A program made the position numbers and the translations under genes. Below are positions 49,989 to 57,952 of a stretch of 64,000 nucleotides of DNA, piece by piece. The notes below the pieces were generated by a model. That model was not told the origin of the DNA, searched no databases, and saw only the letters and a program-made list of their open reading frames with translations. The stretch covers positions 83,890 through 147,889 of IMG/VR virus record IMGVR_UViG_3300036861_000610, one strand, 5' to 3'. Source of the DNA: a virus. Position 1 is the stretch's first letter; the number at the start of each line of letters is the position of its first letter.

Positions 49989-50476
49989 CGGACCAGTTCC
50001 TCAATTTCACGGGCCAAGTTGCCTCCACGGGGTGTGTTGCGTTCATGCCATCCGGCTGCGTGCGCGTCTCGTTCCGGCCACTCGATCTGTCGGCGAACCT
50101 TCTCGGCCAACTCCAACAGCACCACCAGGATCTCGTCGTCGTCGCGGCTCTCTTCAACGATGGCGAGCATCCAGTCAGCCACTACACCGAGGACACGGTT
50201 GATGCGCTTCTCCAGCAGCTGCGGCATGCCCGGCGGCGGGTCCACGCCGGGGGTCAGTCTGCTCCACGGCTCGGAGGCGTACAGCATCTCCCGCAGGGTC
50301 TTCACCTGAGCTTTCGTCTCAGGGTCTTCGGCGGGCGCAGGAACCAGCTCGATGATGAAGCCACCGATCTCGACGCCGGCTGAAGCGCTGCCGGCGCCAC
50401 CTGGGTCGTCAGGGTCGAAGCTGTGACGGCTGGTTGGTCCCAGGAGCAGGTCGCCAGACTGGTCTTCCTCAAACAT
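49985..50476 (-). CDS. Hypothetical protein (163 aa)
   Basis: Starts MFEEDQSGDLLLGPTSRHSF; contains a hydrophobic strand (GVEIGGFIIELVPAPAEDPE) and helices (RINRVLGVVADWMLAIVEES). Strong RBS GGAGAGAAACAC. No family recognised. Confidence 0.7.
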   Translation of the reverse strand: MFEEDQSGDLLLGPTSRHSFDPDDPGGAGSASAGVEIGGFIIELVPAPAEDPETKAQVKTLREMLYASEPWSRLTPGVDPPPGMPQLLEKRINRVLGVVADWMLAIVEESRDDDEILVVLLELAEKVRRQIEWPERDAHAAGWHERNTPRGGNLAREIEELVR

Positions 50477-50696
50477 GTGTTTCTCTCTCCAGGATTGCTG
50501 TGCACTGCTTGCATGGCTCGCGTTCAGCGAGGCCCTCGGGATCTGAATGCCACTTCGCTCGGGGCGGGAGTGCGGCCAGGACCTGGCAGCCGCAGACGGC
50601 CGATTCCATGGGCTCGCCGGGTAGGTTTTTGTCGGCCAAGATGATGAGGTGCTTCTTCTTGCCGGTGCGCAGGTAGAACCAGGCGCGCGGGCTCAC
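50469..50696 (-). CDS. Hypothetical protein (75 aa)
   Basis: GTG at the overlap with the upstream gene (GTGA) gives VSPRAWFYLRTGKKKHLIIL, then CGCQVLAALPPRAKW and CKQCTAILERE with CxC/CxxC cysteines. Longer upstream frame shadows the neighbour. Confidence 0.65.
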   Translation of the reverse strand: MSPRAWFYLRTGKKKHLIILADKNLPGEPMESAVCGCQVLAALPPRAKWHSDPEGLAEREPCKQCTAILERETHV

Positions 50697-50929
50697 GGCT
50701 TTGGCCTCCCGGCGGCTCGGCGGCCGGCGACAACCCTGCGGGCTCGCTTCGGACCATCCAGAGAAACCGAGTCGTCGTCGACCATGAAGACGACAGGCGC
50801 GGAGACGGAGGGGCTGTCGCTGGCGAGCATGATGATCTGGATGGGGTTGTTGATCTTGTGTTGGCAGTCGCACCAGGTGCCACCGCGGCAGTCATCATGT
50901 AACTGTTCCCTGCATTTCGGACAAACCAT
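50693..50929 (-). CDS. Zinc-ribbon-like protein (78 aa)
   Basis: MVCPKCREQLHDDCRGGTWC and DCQHKINN carry several Cys/His; the C-terminus is basic (PKRARRVVAGRRAAGRP). ATG 50929 or GTG 50935 as start. Nucleic-acid binding plausible. Confidence 0.65.
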   Translation of the reverse strand: MVCPKCREQLHDDCRGGTWCDCQHKINNPIQIIMLASDSPSVSAPVVFMVDDDSVSLDGPKRARRVVAGRRAAGRPKP

Positions 50930-50992
50930 GACCACCTAGTCCTATCTTGTAGAGGGGTTGGGTAGATCTTCCCTCGTCGAGCCCCAACTACG

Positions 50993-51484
50993 CTAGGGGG
51001 TGGTGGGGGTGTTATTTCCGTGTGCCTGGCAGTCGCCGTCCTCGCTGTGCTGACTGAAGAGGTGACCGCAGGGGCAACGCTGCGTGGGGGTCAGGTGCAG
51101 CGGCACAGTCTTCGGTATCTTCGTCGGCTCGTCGAGCGTCTCCTCCGAACTGTGCCAAAAATTGAACCTCCAGATCGTCTCATTGAGACAGGTGCACTGG
51201 CCGTTGGCGATCTTCTCCTGGTGCTTGAGCCAGCGCTCAGCCTCCAGGTCGTAGGTCTGCTGGCGCATGGTGTGACAGCACTGCTTCCAGCAGGTCCGGT
51301 ACGCCCAGGAGAGGTACCCGATCCAGCTGAGGCCGACGGTGACGACCATGCGTCCCCACTCGTCGGCGCCGAACTGTGGCCAGCCGAACTTGTGGCGCCA
51401 GTGCGGATCCCAGTCGTGGCGGCTGTTCGTCCAGACTCGATCGGAGGTGTACCACTGGTCTTCTTTTCTGGGGCGGTGAGTCAT
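50993..51484 (-). CDS. Hypothetical protein (163 aa)
   Basis: Trp/His-rich N-terminus (TSDRVWTNSRHDWDPHWRHK), a hydrophobic segment (MVVTVGLSWIGYLSWAYRTC), then CTCLNETIW and a C-terminal CPCGHLFSQHSEDGDCQAHG zinc-knuckle. ATG follows AGGGGGTC. Immediately downstream of pentamer array C. Confidence 0.65.
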   Translation of the reverse strand: MTHRPRKEDQWYTSDRVWTNSRHDWDPHWRHKFGWPQFGADEWGRMVVTVGLSWIGYLSWAYRTCWKQCCHTMRQQTYDLEAERWLKHQEKIANGQCTCLNETIWRFNFWHSSEETLDEPTKIPKTVPLHLTPTQRCPCGHLFSQHSEDGDCQAHGNNTPTTP

Positions 51485-51782
51485 TGTTAGACCCCCTATT
51501 TCCAAATTTTCTGGGAGGCGATTTTCAAATCAACGCATCGATGTACTTAGACTCATGTATGCCTGCCAAGCCAAGCCCCACCTAGCCGAACGTTGCCCTG
51601 CCTGCCGCACCGCGCCTACCGGACCGTGCCGAGCCATGCCATCCCCACTATGGCCTCACCGTGCCTGCCCTGCCGTACCAAGCTTCAACAGACCCAGCCC
51701 CGCCTCACCTGCCCCGCCTCACCGTGCCTGACCAAAACACACCTCGCCTGCCGTGCCTTGCCTAGCCCCGCCTTACCTACCT

Positions 51783-51811
51783 AGCCACACCTTGTCGTTG
51801 TGGACCCCGCC
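51783..51811. repeat. 29-bp exact direct repeat inside array C, copy 1
   Basis: The segment starting AGCCACACCTTGTCGTTGTG is repeated exactly at 52062-52090. It contains an inverted pair (CCACA/TGTGG). Recent duplication inside the array is likely. Confidence 0.85.
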
Positions 51812-52061
51812 ACGCCTGCCCTGCCAAGCCGAACCATTCCACGCCTGACCGTGCCTGCCGGGCCGCACCTTGCCATGCCAAAGGACGCCGAGCCCTGTCA
51901 CGCCGAACCTGCCGTACCCCACCATTCCCCGCCGAGTCCTACCTCGCCTGCCATGCCACGCCGGGCCGTAACCAACCTTGCCGGATCTTGCCCTGCCTGC
52001 CACGTCATGCCATGTCGAACCTCGCCAAGCCCATCCGAAACTCGCCTGCCCCGCCGCACCC

Positions 52062-52090
52062 AGCCACACCTTGTCGTTGTGGACCCCGCC
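52062..52090. repeat. 29-bp exact direct repeat inside array C, copy 2
   Basis: Second copy of the segment at 51783; both end in GGACCCCGCC and are followed by different pentamers. Confidence 0.85.
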
Positions 52091-52781
52091 TTGTCACGCC
52101 GTGCCATGCCTGCCCTACCACACCTAGTCGGACCCGAACTCGCCTAGCCGATACCCACCGCGCCTGCCCCGCCGTACCTTGACTTGCCGCGCCATGCCAG
52201 AACTAGCCCTCGCCTCGCCTGCCACGCCTTGTGAAACCTAACCCCACCAAACCGAGCCGGACCCCGTCTTGTTAAACCCAGCCAAGCCCTACCCCAGCCA
52301 CGCCTGCCACACCATGCCCCGCCGAGCCTTTCCTCACCACACCGCACCGGGGCTGCCGCACCTAACCTCACCGCGCCATGTCTCGCCATGCCTGCCCAGC
52401 CGTAACGCCCCTCACCGTGCCCAACCTCGCCATGCCTGCCGAACCTTGCCTCGACGTACCCAGCCCTACCGGGTCCTACCGCCACCTCACCGCGCCTGCC
52501 GAACCTGGCCATATGCTGCCGTGCCGAACCCCGCCACGCCTGCCTAGCCATACCTCGCCGAGCCCCGCCCCCCCCTAGCCTGCCTAGCCGCGCCTCGTTT
52601 CACCCCACCGAGCCTTGTCACAACGCGCCACACCTGCCTCACCCAACCGCACCATGCCATGCCATGACGAACCACGCCTGCCGCGCCCTACGATGCCTTG
52701 CCACAACCGGTATTTCCCTGCCATGCCTGCCTTGCCTTGCCGCACCATGCCTAGATAGCCGAGCCGCACCTGCCATGTCCT

Positions 52782-53219
52782 TCAGGCTTCAATCAGGACA
52801 CCGACCCGAACTTCACTCTCAACGAGATCCCAGAATTCCTCGAAGTTCTCGTAGCGACGCTTCAAGGCCTCCCAGTCACGTCGCATCTCTGCCCTAAGTA
52901 GGCGCATGATCATTGGATCCTGGATAACGACCGCGGCCGGCTCGTAGGCGTACTTCCTCGTCCCATCGTCCTTTTTCACTGCATGGAAGGCGCGAATGGA
53001 GATGGGGTTCCCCGTCTTGGGGCTGGTGTAGTTCACCCGCACGGACCTGATCAGGTCGTGCGCTTGGACACGGCGGTACTTTTCCGCCGCGATGGTGTTG
53101 TTCCACTCGAACCTTGTGTGGAGTGGGTGACGGTTGTCGCGGGCAACATCCACAACAAGCGCGGGAGTCAGTTCCCCGCGCTCGTCGTAGATGGCCTGCA
53201 GGTGATCCCGCAGACTCAT
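52782..53219 (-). CDS. Hypothetical protein (145 aa) beside the pentamer arrays
   Basis: SLRDHLQAIYDERGELTPAL, then VRVNYTSPKTGNPISIRAFH and a C-terminal helical part (RLLRAEMRRDWEALKRRYEN). Strong RBS AGAAGGAG. Its 3' end abuts array C and its neighbour upstream is the GTSPLIIHR protein, so the two form a small operon between two arrays. Function unknown. Confidence 0.7.
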   Translation of the reverse strand: MSLRDHLQAIYDERGELTPALVVDVARDNRHPLHTRFEWNNTIAAEKYRRVQAHDLIRSVRVNYTSPKTGNPISIRAFHAVKKDDGTRKYAYEPAAVVIQDPMIMRLLRAEMRRDWEALKRRYENFEEFWDLVESEVRVGVLIEA

Positions 53220-53242
53220 GGAACTCCTTCTACTGCCGTGTT

Positions 53243-53887
53243 CTACTTCTGGACGTCCTTGTTGGTGAGGACCTCGATGTCACGCTCCGGGTCGATCATG
53301 TAGGTGCCCATGTCGCCCTTCTTCTCCGGCCGCCACTCCCCGACGCCGACGCCCATGCCTCCGGCGTCGATGAGGGACAAGACGGAGGCCTGCGTCAGCT
53401 GTGAGGTCACGTAGGTGACCCGCAGCTCGGTCTTCCACTCCGAGAATTCGGGGCGGTAACGCAGGTCGGTGCCGCCGTTGCCGACGCGCACGACGTCTTC
53501 GCGCTTCTTGGGCTCGCCTTCGATGATGGCGAGCTGCTGCCCATCCACGCCGACCTCACCGCGGAAGAACAGCACCTGCCGGAGCAGGGTCATCGTGACT
53601 CCGGCGAAGAACCGTGCGCCGCCGATGGTCGATGCCTTGAAGGCGATAACCGGAAGCCCGTACGCGCCATCGTTGGTGCGGTAGAACGCCGCCTCGTACT
53701 CGGCGTCGGGGTCCTTCGGCTGCTTGGGGGTCTTGCGCCCCTGCATCGCGTCGAGCATCTGCTTCTTCGCCTTCTCGGAGAAGCGGTGGATGATCAGCGG
53801 CGACGTCCCCACGATGGGGACGATGAGCGTCTCCGCGTCGATGCGAGGGATCTCGATGATGTTGGTTGTCTTTGCTGCCGTTGCCAT
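53243..53887 (-). CDS. GTxPLLxH family protein 2, RAMP-like candidate (214 aa)
   Basis: IVPIVGTSPLIIHRFSEKAK starts the fold; GLPVIAFKASTIGGARFFAG, LRYRPEFSEWKTELRVTYVT and GGMGVGVGEWRPEKKGDMG repeat the blocks of the protein at 45937. The glycine-rich loop near the C-terminus recalls RAMP proteins. Strong RBS TGGAGGAG. Preceded on the transcript by array D. Confidence 0.8.
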   Translation of the reverse strand: MATAAKTTNIIEIPRIDAETLIVPIVGTSPLIIHRFSEKAKKQMLDAMQGRKTPKQPKDPDAEYEAAFYRTNDGAYGLPVIAFKASTIGGARFFAGVTMTLLRQVLFFRGEVGVDGQQLAIIEGEPKKREDVVRVGNGGTDLRYRPEFSEWKTELRVTYVTSQLTQASVLSLIDAGGMGVGVGEWRPEKKGDMGTYMIDPERDIEVLTNKDVQK

Positions 53888-53925
53888 GGGTTACTCCTCC
53901 AGGAGTGTCTACTTAGGACGTTTCC

Positions 53926-54853
53926 CATGCCGTGCCGCACCATGCCTTCCTCTCCGAGGAGAGGCTGTACCTTTCCTGACTCGCCTGCCTAGACGTGCCA
54001 AGCCTTCCCGGGCCGGGTCTCACCGAGCCAAGCCACACCTCACCTGCCCCACCCCGCCTAGCCTGCCAAACCGCGCCGTGCCACGACGAACCACGCCTGC
54101 CAAGCCATGCCCTGCCTTCACGTACCCCGCCAAACCGAGCCTGCCCTGCCGGACCAAACCCCAACTCCCCGAACCTGGCCACGCCACGCCCCGCGATGCC
54201 TGCCGAACCCCGCCTTACCCGAAAGAGCCGGGACTTGCCACGCCTGCCCTGCCTCGCCGGACGGTGCCTTACCCAAACGAAACGTGCCGTGCCGCGCCTG
54301 CCTTGCCCTACCATTGCTTGCCGCACCGGGCCTAGCCACAACACACCTCACCTGCCGTACCGAACCGCACCGGATCGAGCCGGGCCCTACCTGCCATGCC
54401 TCTCCTAGCCACACCCCGCCTCGCCTGCCATGCCCGACCCAGCCCCTCCTAACCCCTCGGCGCCGTGCCCCACCTGCCCTACCGCTCCGGACCATTACAC
54501 GCCTGACCGTGCCTAGCCACATCCCGCCTGCCTCACCACATCAAGCAAGCCTCGCCACACCTCGCCCTGCCTGCCATGCCACATCGCGCCAAGCCCAGCC
54601 TTACCATTCCTGCCGGACCGAGCCTTGCCAAGCCCCACCTGACCCCTCCTGACCAGACCGTGCCTGCCGGGCCGCACCCCGCCTCGTCCAGCCTCACCTC
54701 ACCTGCCATGTCGTGCCGCATCACGCCACGCCTCAACTCGCCCCACCTGCCATGCCGAGCCGTGCCATTACTAACCACTCCGAGCCCTACCTCACCTGCC
54801 CAGCCCTGCCTAGCCACATGAAGCCGCGCCCTGTGAAGCCCAACCCCACCACG
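53926..54853. repeat. Degenerate pentamer array D (0.93 kb)
   Basis: Same unit as the other arrays (CCTGCCAAACCGCGCCGTGC, CCTCGCCACACCTCGCCCTG). No gene; frames through it are low-complexity. It fills the gap between the stop codon of the gene at 54855 and the leader of the gene at 53887, where a short hairpin breaks the pattern. Confidence 0.9.
53949..53964. repeat. Hairpin at the array D end next to the gene leader
   Basis: CCTCTCC and GGAGAGG form a 7-bp stem around GA, separating the array from the leader of the downstream gene. It may stop array structure spreading into the ribosome site. Confidence 0.5.
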
Positions 54854-54854
54854 C

Positions 54855-55016
54855 CTATTGCCGAGTGTCGATGCTGAACGAGAAGCGGCCAAGACTGATC
54901 ATGAAGGTGAACATGTCGCCGCCCCAGCTGATCCAGACCCAGCCGTTGTCACTTTTGTAGGCGGGTCCCTGCTCGGGACTGCGAGTGAGGATGCGGCGGG
55001 GGATGAAGTTTTTCAT
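54855..55016 (-). CDS. Small hypothetical protein (53 aa)
   Basis: MKNFIPRRILTRSPEQGPAY, GWVWISWGGDMFTFMISLGR and FSFSIDTRQ. ATGA coupling with the next upstream gene fixes the start. Beta-rich; unknown function. Followed at once by array D. Confidence 0.65.
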   Translation of the reverse strand: MKNFIPRRILTRSPEQGPAYKSDNGWVWISWGGDMFTFMISLGRFSFSIDTRQ

Positions 55017-55201
55017 GCGGCGGCCTGGTCCTGGACGGTCTGCCACTGGGCCAGCTGCTGCTCGTGCAGCACCTTCCATAGTGGTTCCTCGCCGGCCGTC
55101 CACACCAGGTGTCGGGGTACCTCGTGGGCGCTGTGAATGGCTTGAATGTGGAAGCCGCCGAACTCCCGGCAGACGGGGCACGGTGATGGCTGCGCGGTCA
55201 T
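55013..55201 (-). CDS. Small protein with CxxC (62 aa)
   Basis: MTAQPSPCPVCREFGGFHIQ and a C-terminal helix (HEQQLAQWQTVQDQAAA). AAAGGAGGAGAC precedes the ATG. Unknown. Confidence 0.7.
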   Translation of the reverse strand: MTAQPSPCPVCREFGGFHIQAIHSAHEVPRHLVWTAGEEPLWKVLHEQQLAQWQTVQDQAAA

Positions 55202-55377
55202 GTCTCCTCCTTTGGTTCGCCTTTGCGGGCGATGATTGCCCTGATTTCCTGACAGGAGCGCTTCCACTTCCGAGCCAGACTCAGGCGCAGGGCGCCGATT
55301 CCGTAGTCGTGGACGAATTCGCCGTGCCGCCTCGCCCGGTACTCCAGGTAGATCCTCTTCTCGGGCGTCTGCCCCAT
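55198..55377 (-). CDS. Small basic protein (59 aa)
   Basis: MGQTPEKRIYLEYRARRHGE, then LRLSLARKWKRSCQEIRAII and ARKGEPKEET. Helical with an HTH-like QEIRAIIARKGE end; may bind nucleic acid. ATGA overlap with the next gene supports it. Confidence 0.7.
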   Translation of the reverse strand: MGQTPEKRIYLEYRARRHGEFVHDYGIGALRLSLARKWKRSCQEIRAIIARKGEPKEET

Positions 55378-55389
55378 GTCCGTACCCTT

Positions 55390-55866
55390 CTAGTTTTCTG
55401 GCTCTCCAACGGCCTCGATCAGGGTGCCGAGGGCAGCGTCAATGCGCAGGAGCTTGGCTTTCTGGTCGGCGACCTTGACCCGCAGTGCCCGGCTCTCTTC
55501 TCTGATGCGACGCAGCTCCGCCGCCTGGTCGAGGCTGCCTTGGGTCTGGCGAACGATGAGGGATTCGCCCAACTCCTGAATCAAAGTCCTCAGGGCATCG
55601 GCAGTGCTGTCGACCCATTTTCCGCGGAAAACCCTAACTCCTGAAGCTGTTTTAGTGACAAGGGCGGCGCGGACGAGGGTGCCGTCGGTGCCGTTGCCCA
55701 CCTCGTAGCGCAGTTCGATGGTCTCGTCGTTCACCTCGCGTTGCATATCCTCTCCTTCGCCGTTCATTGCTCGACGCATTGCTTCCACTTCTTCGGGAGG
55801 AAGTCGATGAACAATCAGCGGCTTGGTGCCGATGAGGATAAGCGGATCGTCTGGGCCCTTACTCAC
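55390..55866 (-). CDS. GTxPLLxH family protein 3, divergent and shortened (158 aa)
   Basis: LILIGTKPLIVHRLPPEEVE aligns with GTSPLIIHRFSEKAK; AMNGEGED and KTASGVRVFRGKW match AMQGRKTP and STIGGARFFAG. The C-terminal half is replaced by coiled coil (ELRRIREESRALRVKVADQK), and the RPxFxxW and glycine-loop blocks are absent. GTG 55866 shares GTGA with the upstream stop. Confidence 0.7.
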   Translation of the reverse strand: MSKGPDDPLILIGTKPLIVHRLPPEEVEAMRRAMNGEGEDMQREVNDETIELRYEVGNGTDGTLVRAALVTKTASGVRVFRGKWVDSTADALRTLIQELGESLIVRQTQGSLDQAAELRRIREESRALRVKVADQKAKLLRIDAALGTLIEAVGEPEN

Positions 55867-56531
55867 GCTTGACCCACCTTCTGGGTGCACAGGTGCTTGG
55901 TGGAGGCCTCAACGAGGTCAGCGACGCTCATGCCTGGAGTAATGGTCATGACGTCGCAGACGGGCTCATCGTCGCCGCGGTCGTGTACCAGGTAGGCGTG
56001 CCGGGAGGTGAACACGTACTCGTCGAGGCCTTCCAGGTCGATGTGGTGGGGGCCCAGGTCGGCTTCGTCGGCGATGAAGAAGTCGTCGAGGAACCGACGT
56101 TCCTCTTCGGCGACTTCGTGCTCGAATTCGTCGGGCCAATAGTCGGCCATCTCGGCTTCGGTGCCGCCGGCCTCGACTGCCTTGGTTTCCTGCTTACCGG
56201 TCATGGGGGCTCCAGTGATGGGGGTCGAGGCGGCAGCCAGTGACGCAAACGATTGATCGAGTCTGATGAGACGTTTGATGTCGTCCATGCGGTAGAAGCC
56301 TTTGATGCCGGCGCAGAGGAACACGATGAACGGCAGCATCCACCAGCCGTAGTCGTCGATGTACCGGACGAAGCCGAAGAAGAGCGCGAAGAAGAAGCTC
56401 ATGCCCGTCGCGATGATGCTGCAGTTCTTCCACTCCTCGCGCACAGGGATGGCGCTGGCCAAAAGAAAGGCGGCCAGCCCCAGCACAGTGGCAAGGATAA
56501 GGAGGACGGTGCGGGTCAGCAGGATGCCCAT
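55863..56531 (-). CDS. Membrane protein with acidic cytoplasmic domain (222 aa)
   Basis: Three hydrophobic segments near the N-terminus (VLLILATVLGLAAFLLASAI; CSIIATGMSFFFALFFGFVR; WWMLPFIVFLCAGIKGFY), followed by an acidic region (EFEHEVAEEERRFLDDFFIA) and a DDEPVCDVMTITPGMSVADL end. Unknown function. Confidence 0.7.
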   Translation of the reverse strand: MGILLTRTVLLILATVLGLAAFLLASAIPVREEWKNCSIIATGMSFFFALFFGFVRYIDDYGWWMLPFIVFLCAGIKGFYRMDDIKRLIRLDQSFASLAAASTPITGAPMTGKQETKAVEAGGTEAEMADYWPDEFEHEVAEEERRFLDDFFIADEADLGPHHIDLEGLDEYVFTSRHAYLVHDRGDDEPVCDVMTITPGMSVADLVEASTKHLCTQKVGQA

Positions 56532-56532
56532 G

Positions 56533-56856
56533 TCACTTCTTTCCCTTGTCGTCGTCTTTGATGATGGGCGGGTGCCAGAGCCCTGACGTCAGCGGGTCGG
56601 GGCCGACGTACAGCCGGCAGGCGCAAGCGCCGATCTTGTCGTCGTACTTGTTGAAGACGTCGACCTTGCACTTGTAGCCGCCGTTCTCGTGGGCGCCATA
56701 TACGTGGCCACACAGGCATTTCGGCGGAGGGGTTGGAGGGGCTGGTCGCTTAATGTCCCGGGTGTAGATGCGCCCCAGGAGATAGCCCAAAAGCGCCGAG
56801 AAGATCGAGAACACAGCCTGCATTAAGCCAATGGCAATGACGATGCCGACATTCAT
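56533..56856 (-). CDS. Membrane-anchored Cys-rich protein (107 aa)
   Basis: An N-terminal anchor (GLMQAVFSIFSALLGYLLGR), Pro-rich linker, then CLCGHVYGAHENGGYKCKVD and IGACACRLYVGPD with several Cys/His. GGAGACACATC precedes the ATG. Looks like a membrane-tethered zinc finger. Confidence 0.7.
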   Translation of the reverse strand: MNVGIVIAIGLMQAVFSIFSALLGYLLGRIYTRDIKRPAPPTPPPKCLCGHVYGAHENGGYKCKVDVFNKYDDKIGACACRLYVGPDPLTSGLWHPPIIKDDDKGKK

Positions 56857-56866
56857 GATGTGTCTC

Positions 56867-57292
56867 CTATGCCTTGTAGGAGCATTCGACGGCGCCACCG
56901 GCGTAGCTTTCGCCTTCGCCGCCGGATGAATCACGACTCAGCCGTGTGCCACCGGGCGTTTCGGCGGTCCAGGTGCACTTGAGAACCACGTCCGGGTTCG
57001 GCTCGACCAGTTGGGCTACGACGTAGACCTGCTTCGAGGCAGAGGGGTACTGGGCGCTGTTGATGGTGAACCGGGCTGGTGCCGGGACGTTGTCGCTGAT
57101 GGTGCGGGATGCGAAGCCGGGAATGTCGGCGGTGATGTCGATGAGGGGCACGACTGGGTCCAGGGTGAGCTGGTGGTAGGCGTTGATAGTAAATGTAATC
57201 TCGGTGTGGACCGTGTCAATCTCACCTTCACGGCAGGCCGTGGCGCTGAGCGCTGCGACGAAGGCGAACAGTGCGAGGAACAGTTTCTTCAT
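56867..57292 (-). CDS. Predicted lipoprotein (141 aa)
   Basis: KKLFLALFAFVAALSATACR is a signal peptide with a weak lipobox Cys. Beta-rich mature part (ITFTINAYHQLTLDPVVPLI, ADIPGFASRTISDNVPAPAR), ending in PGGTRLSRDSSGGEGESYAG. Exported to the cell surface. Confidence 0.7.
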   Translation of the reverse strand: MKKLFLALFAFVAALSATACREGEIDTVHTEITFTINAYHQLTLDPVVPLIDITADIPGFASRTISDNVPAPARFTINSAQYPSASKQVYVVAQLVEPNPDVVLKCTWTAETPGGTRLSRDSSGGEGESYAGGAVECSYKA

Positions 57293-57318
57293 GGCTTCTC
57301 CAGGGTTTGTTGAAAGTT

Positions 57319-57528
57319 TTAGTTCGGGAAGAAGGTGGCTACGGCGGACAGGAAAATGGCAAGGACCAGGAGTGCGCCACCACTCCAAAAGGCCGCCGCC
57401 CAGCGACGCTGCTGCTCCAGCAGAGAGACCAGAACGTTGAAGAAAAAGTTGAGGGCAACAACCCAGCCGATGACCATGGCAATGACTATGACGACAAGCC
57501 CCAATGTCCGGAAGAATTCGCCGATCAT
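57319..57528 (-). CDS. Small membrane protein (69 aa)
   Basis: Two hydrophobic segments (LGLVVIVIAMVIGWVVALNF; SGGALLVLAIFLSAVATFFP). ATGA coupling with the upstream gene. Holin-like topology, but far from the lysis genes. Confidence 0.7.
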   Translation of the reverse strand: MIGEFFRTLGLVVIVIAMVIGWVVALNFFFNVLVSLLEQQRRWAAAFWSGGALLVLAIFLSAVATFFPN

Positions 57529-57923
57529 GCCGCTGCCCGCAGTACGCCGTACAGCAGGCGACCATCCTCGGTAGTGATGGTCAGCAGGTCAGCGTCGTCA
57601 GCGCGCAAGGCCTGCTGCCAGGCGTGGCTGAGGAAGACGTCTTCCTGTTGCCAGCCGTGCTCATTGCTGACATCGAAACCGTGTTCCTGTGACCAGTCAC
57701 CAAGATAGATGAACCTGGACCGTTGACCCGGAGAGGTGAAGATCCGCCGAAGGGCACCCCCGTAGCTGGTCCCGCCGGCTTGAGCCAAAGGGCAGTAGAT
57801 CGGGTCCATGACGTGGACAGTTCGCGGGTCGATGCGGGTGTAGTCGAACCCGTGCGCCGGGCCGGATTCCTTCAGCCACGCCAAGCCTTTTTCGACCTTC
57901 TGTGTGGCGATGAGAAAGTTCAT
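57525..57923 (-). CDS. Hypothetical protein (132 aa), paralog of the gene at 61980
   Basis: NFLIATQKVEKGLAWLKESG, MDPIYCPLAQAGGTSYGGAL and SHAWQQALRADDADLLTITT. The same order (ATILAGRAQNGYDWLKEIGP, GDWCPLSHSD, LTQAWRDLI) occurs at 61980. GAGGAGCATCACC precedes the ATG. Function unknown. Confidence 0.75.
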   Translation of the reverse strand: MNFLIATQKVEKGLAWLKESGPAHGFDYTRIDPRTVHVMDPIYCPLAQAGGTSYGGALRRIFTSPGQRSRFIYLGDWSQEHGFDVSNEHGWQQEDVFLSHAWQQALRADDADLLTITTEDGRLLYGVLRAAA

Positions 57924-57952
57924 GGTGATGCTCCTCCAGGAGTGTTGGGTAA

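Larger units (their letters stand above)
51561..52775. repeat. Degenerate pentamer array C (1.2 kb)
   Basis: A non-coding tract built of 4-5-nt units, mostly GCCNN on the + strand (GCCGAGCCATGCCATCCCCA, CCTGCCGTGCCTTGCCTAGC), so NNGGC on the transcribed strand. Frames of up to 90 codons cross it on both strands but read as Pro/His/Thr/Ser or Gly/Arg/Trp low-complexity runs without ribosome sites. It fills the whole 1.3 kb gap in the leftward operon between two genes. Confidence 0.9.

Noticed and set aside
51593-52578. Several apparent genes inside array C, on both strands
   Set aside because: All are low-complexity readings of the 4-5-nt repeat, without ribosome sites, in frames that change with each unit length.
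45026-54853. CRISPR array
   Set aside because: The tracts have no constant repeat of 20-40 nt with unique spacers; the period is 4-5 nt and no cas genes are near.
53995-54892. Apparent genes inside array D (Pro/Thr/Cys or Gly/Arg/Trp-rich)
   Set aside because: Same reason as array C; the unit pattern, not coding constraint, explains the open frames.
57319-57528. Second holin
   Set aside because: Two membrane segments fit, but it sits among early leftward genes far from the cell-wall enzymes, so a lysis role is not supported.
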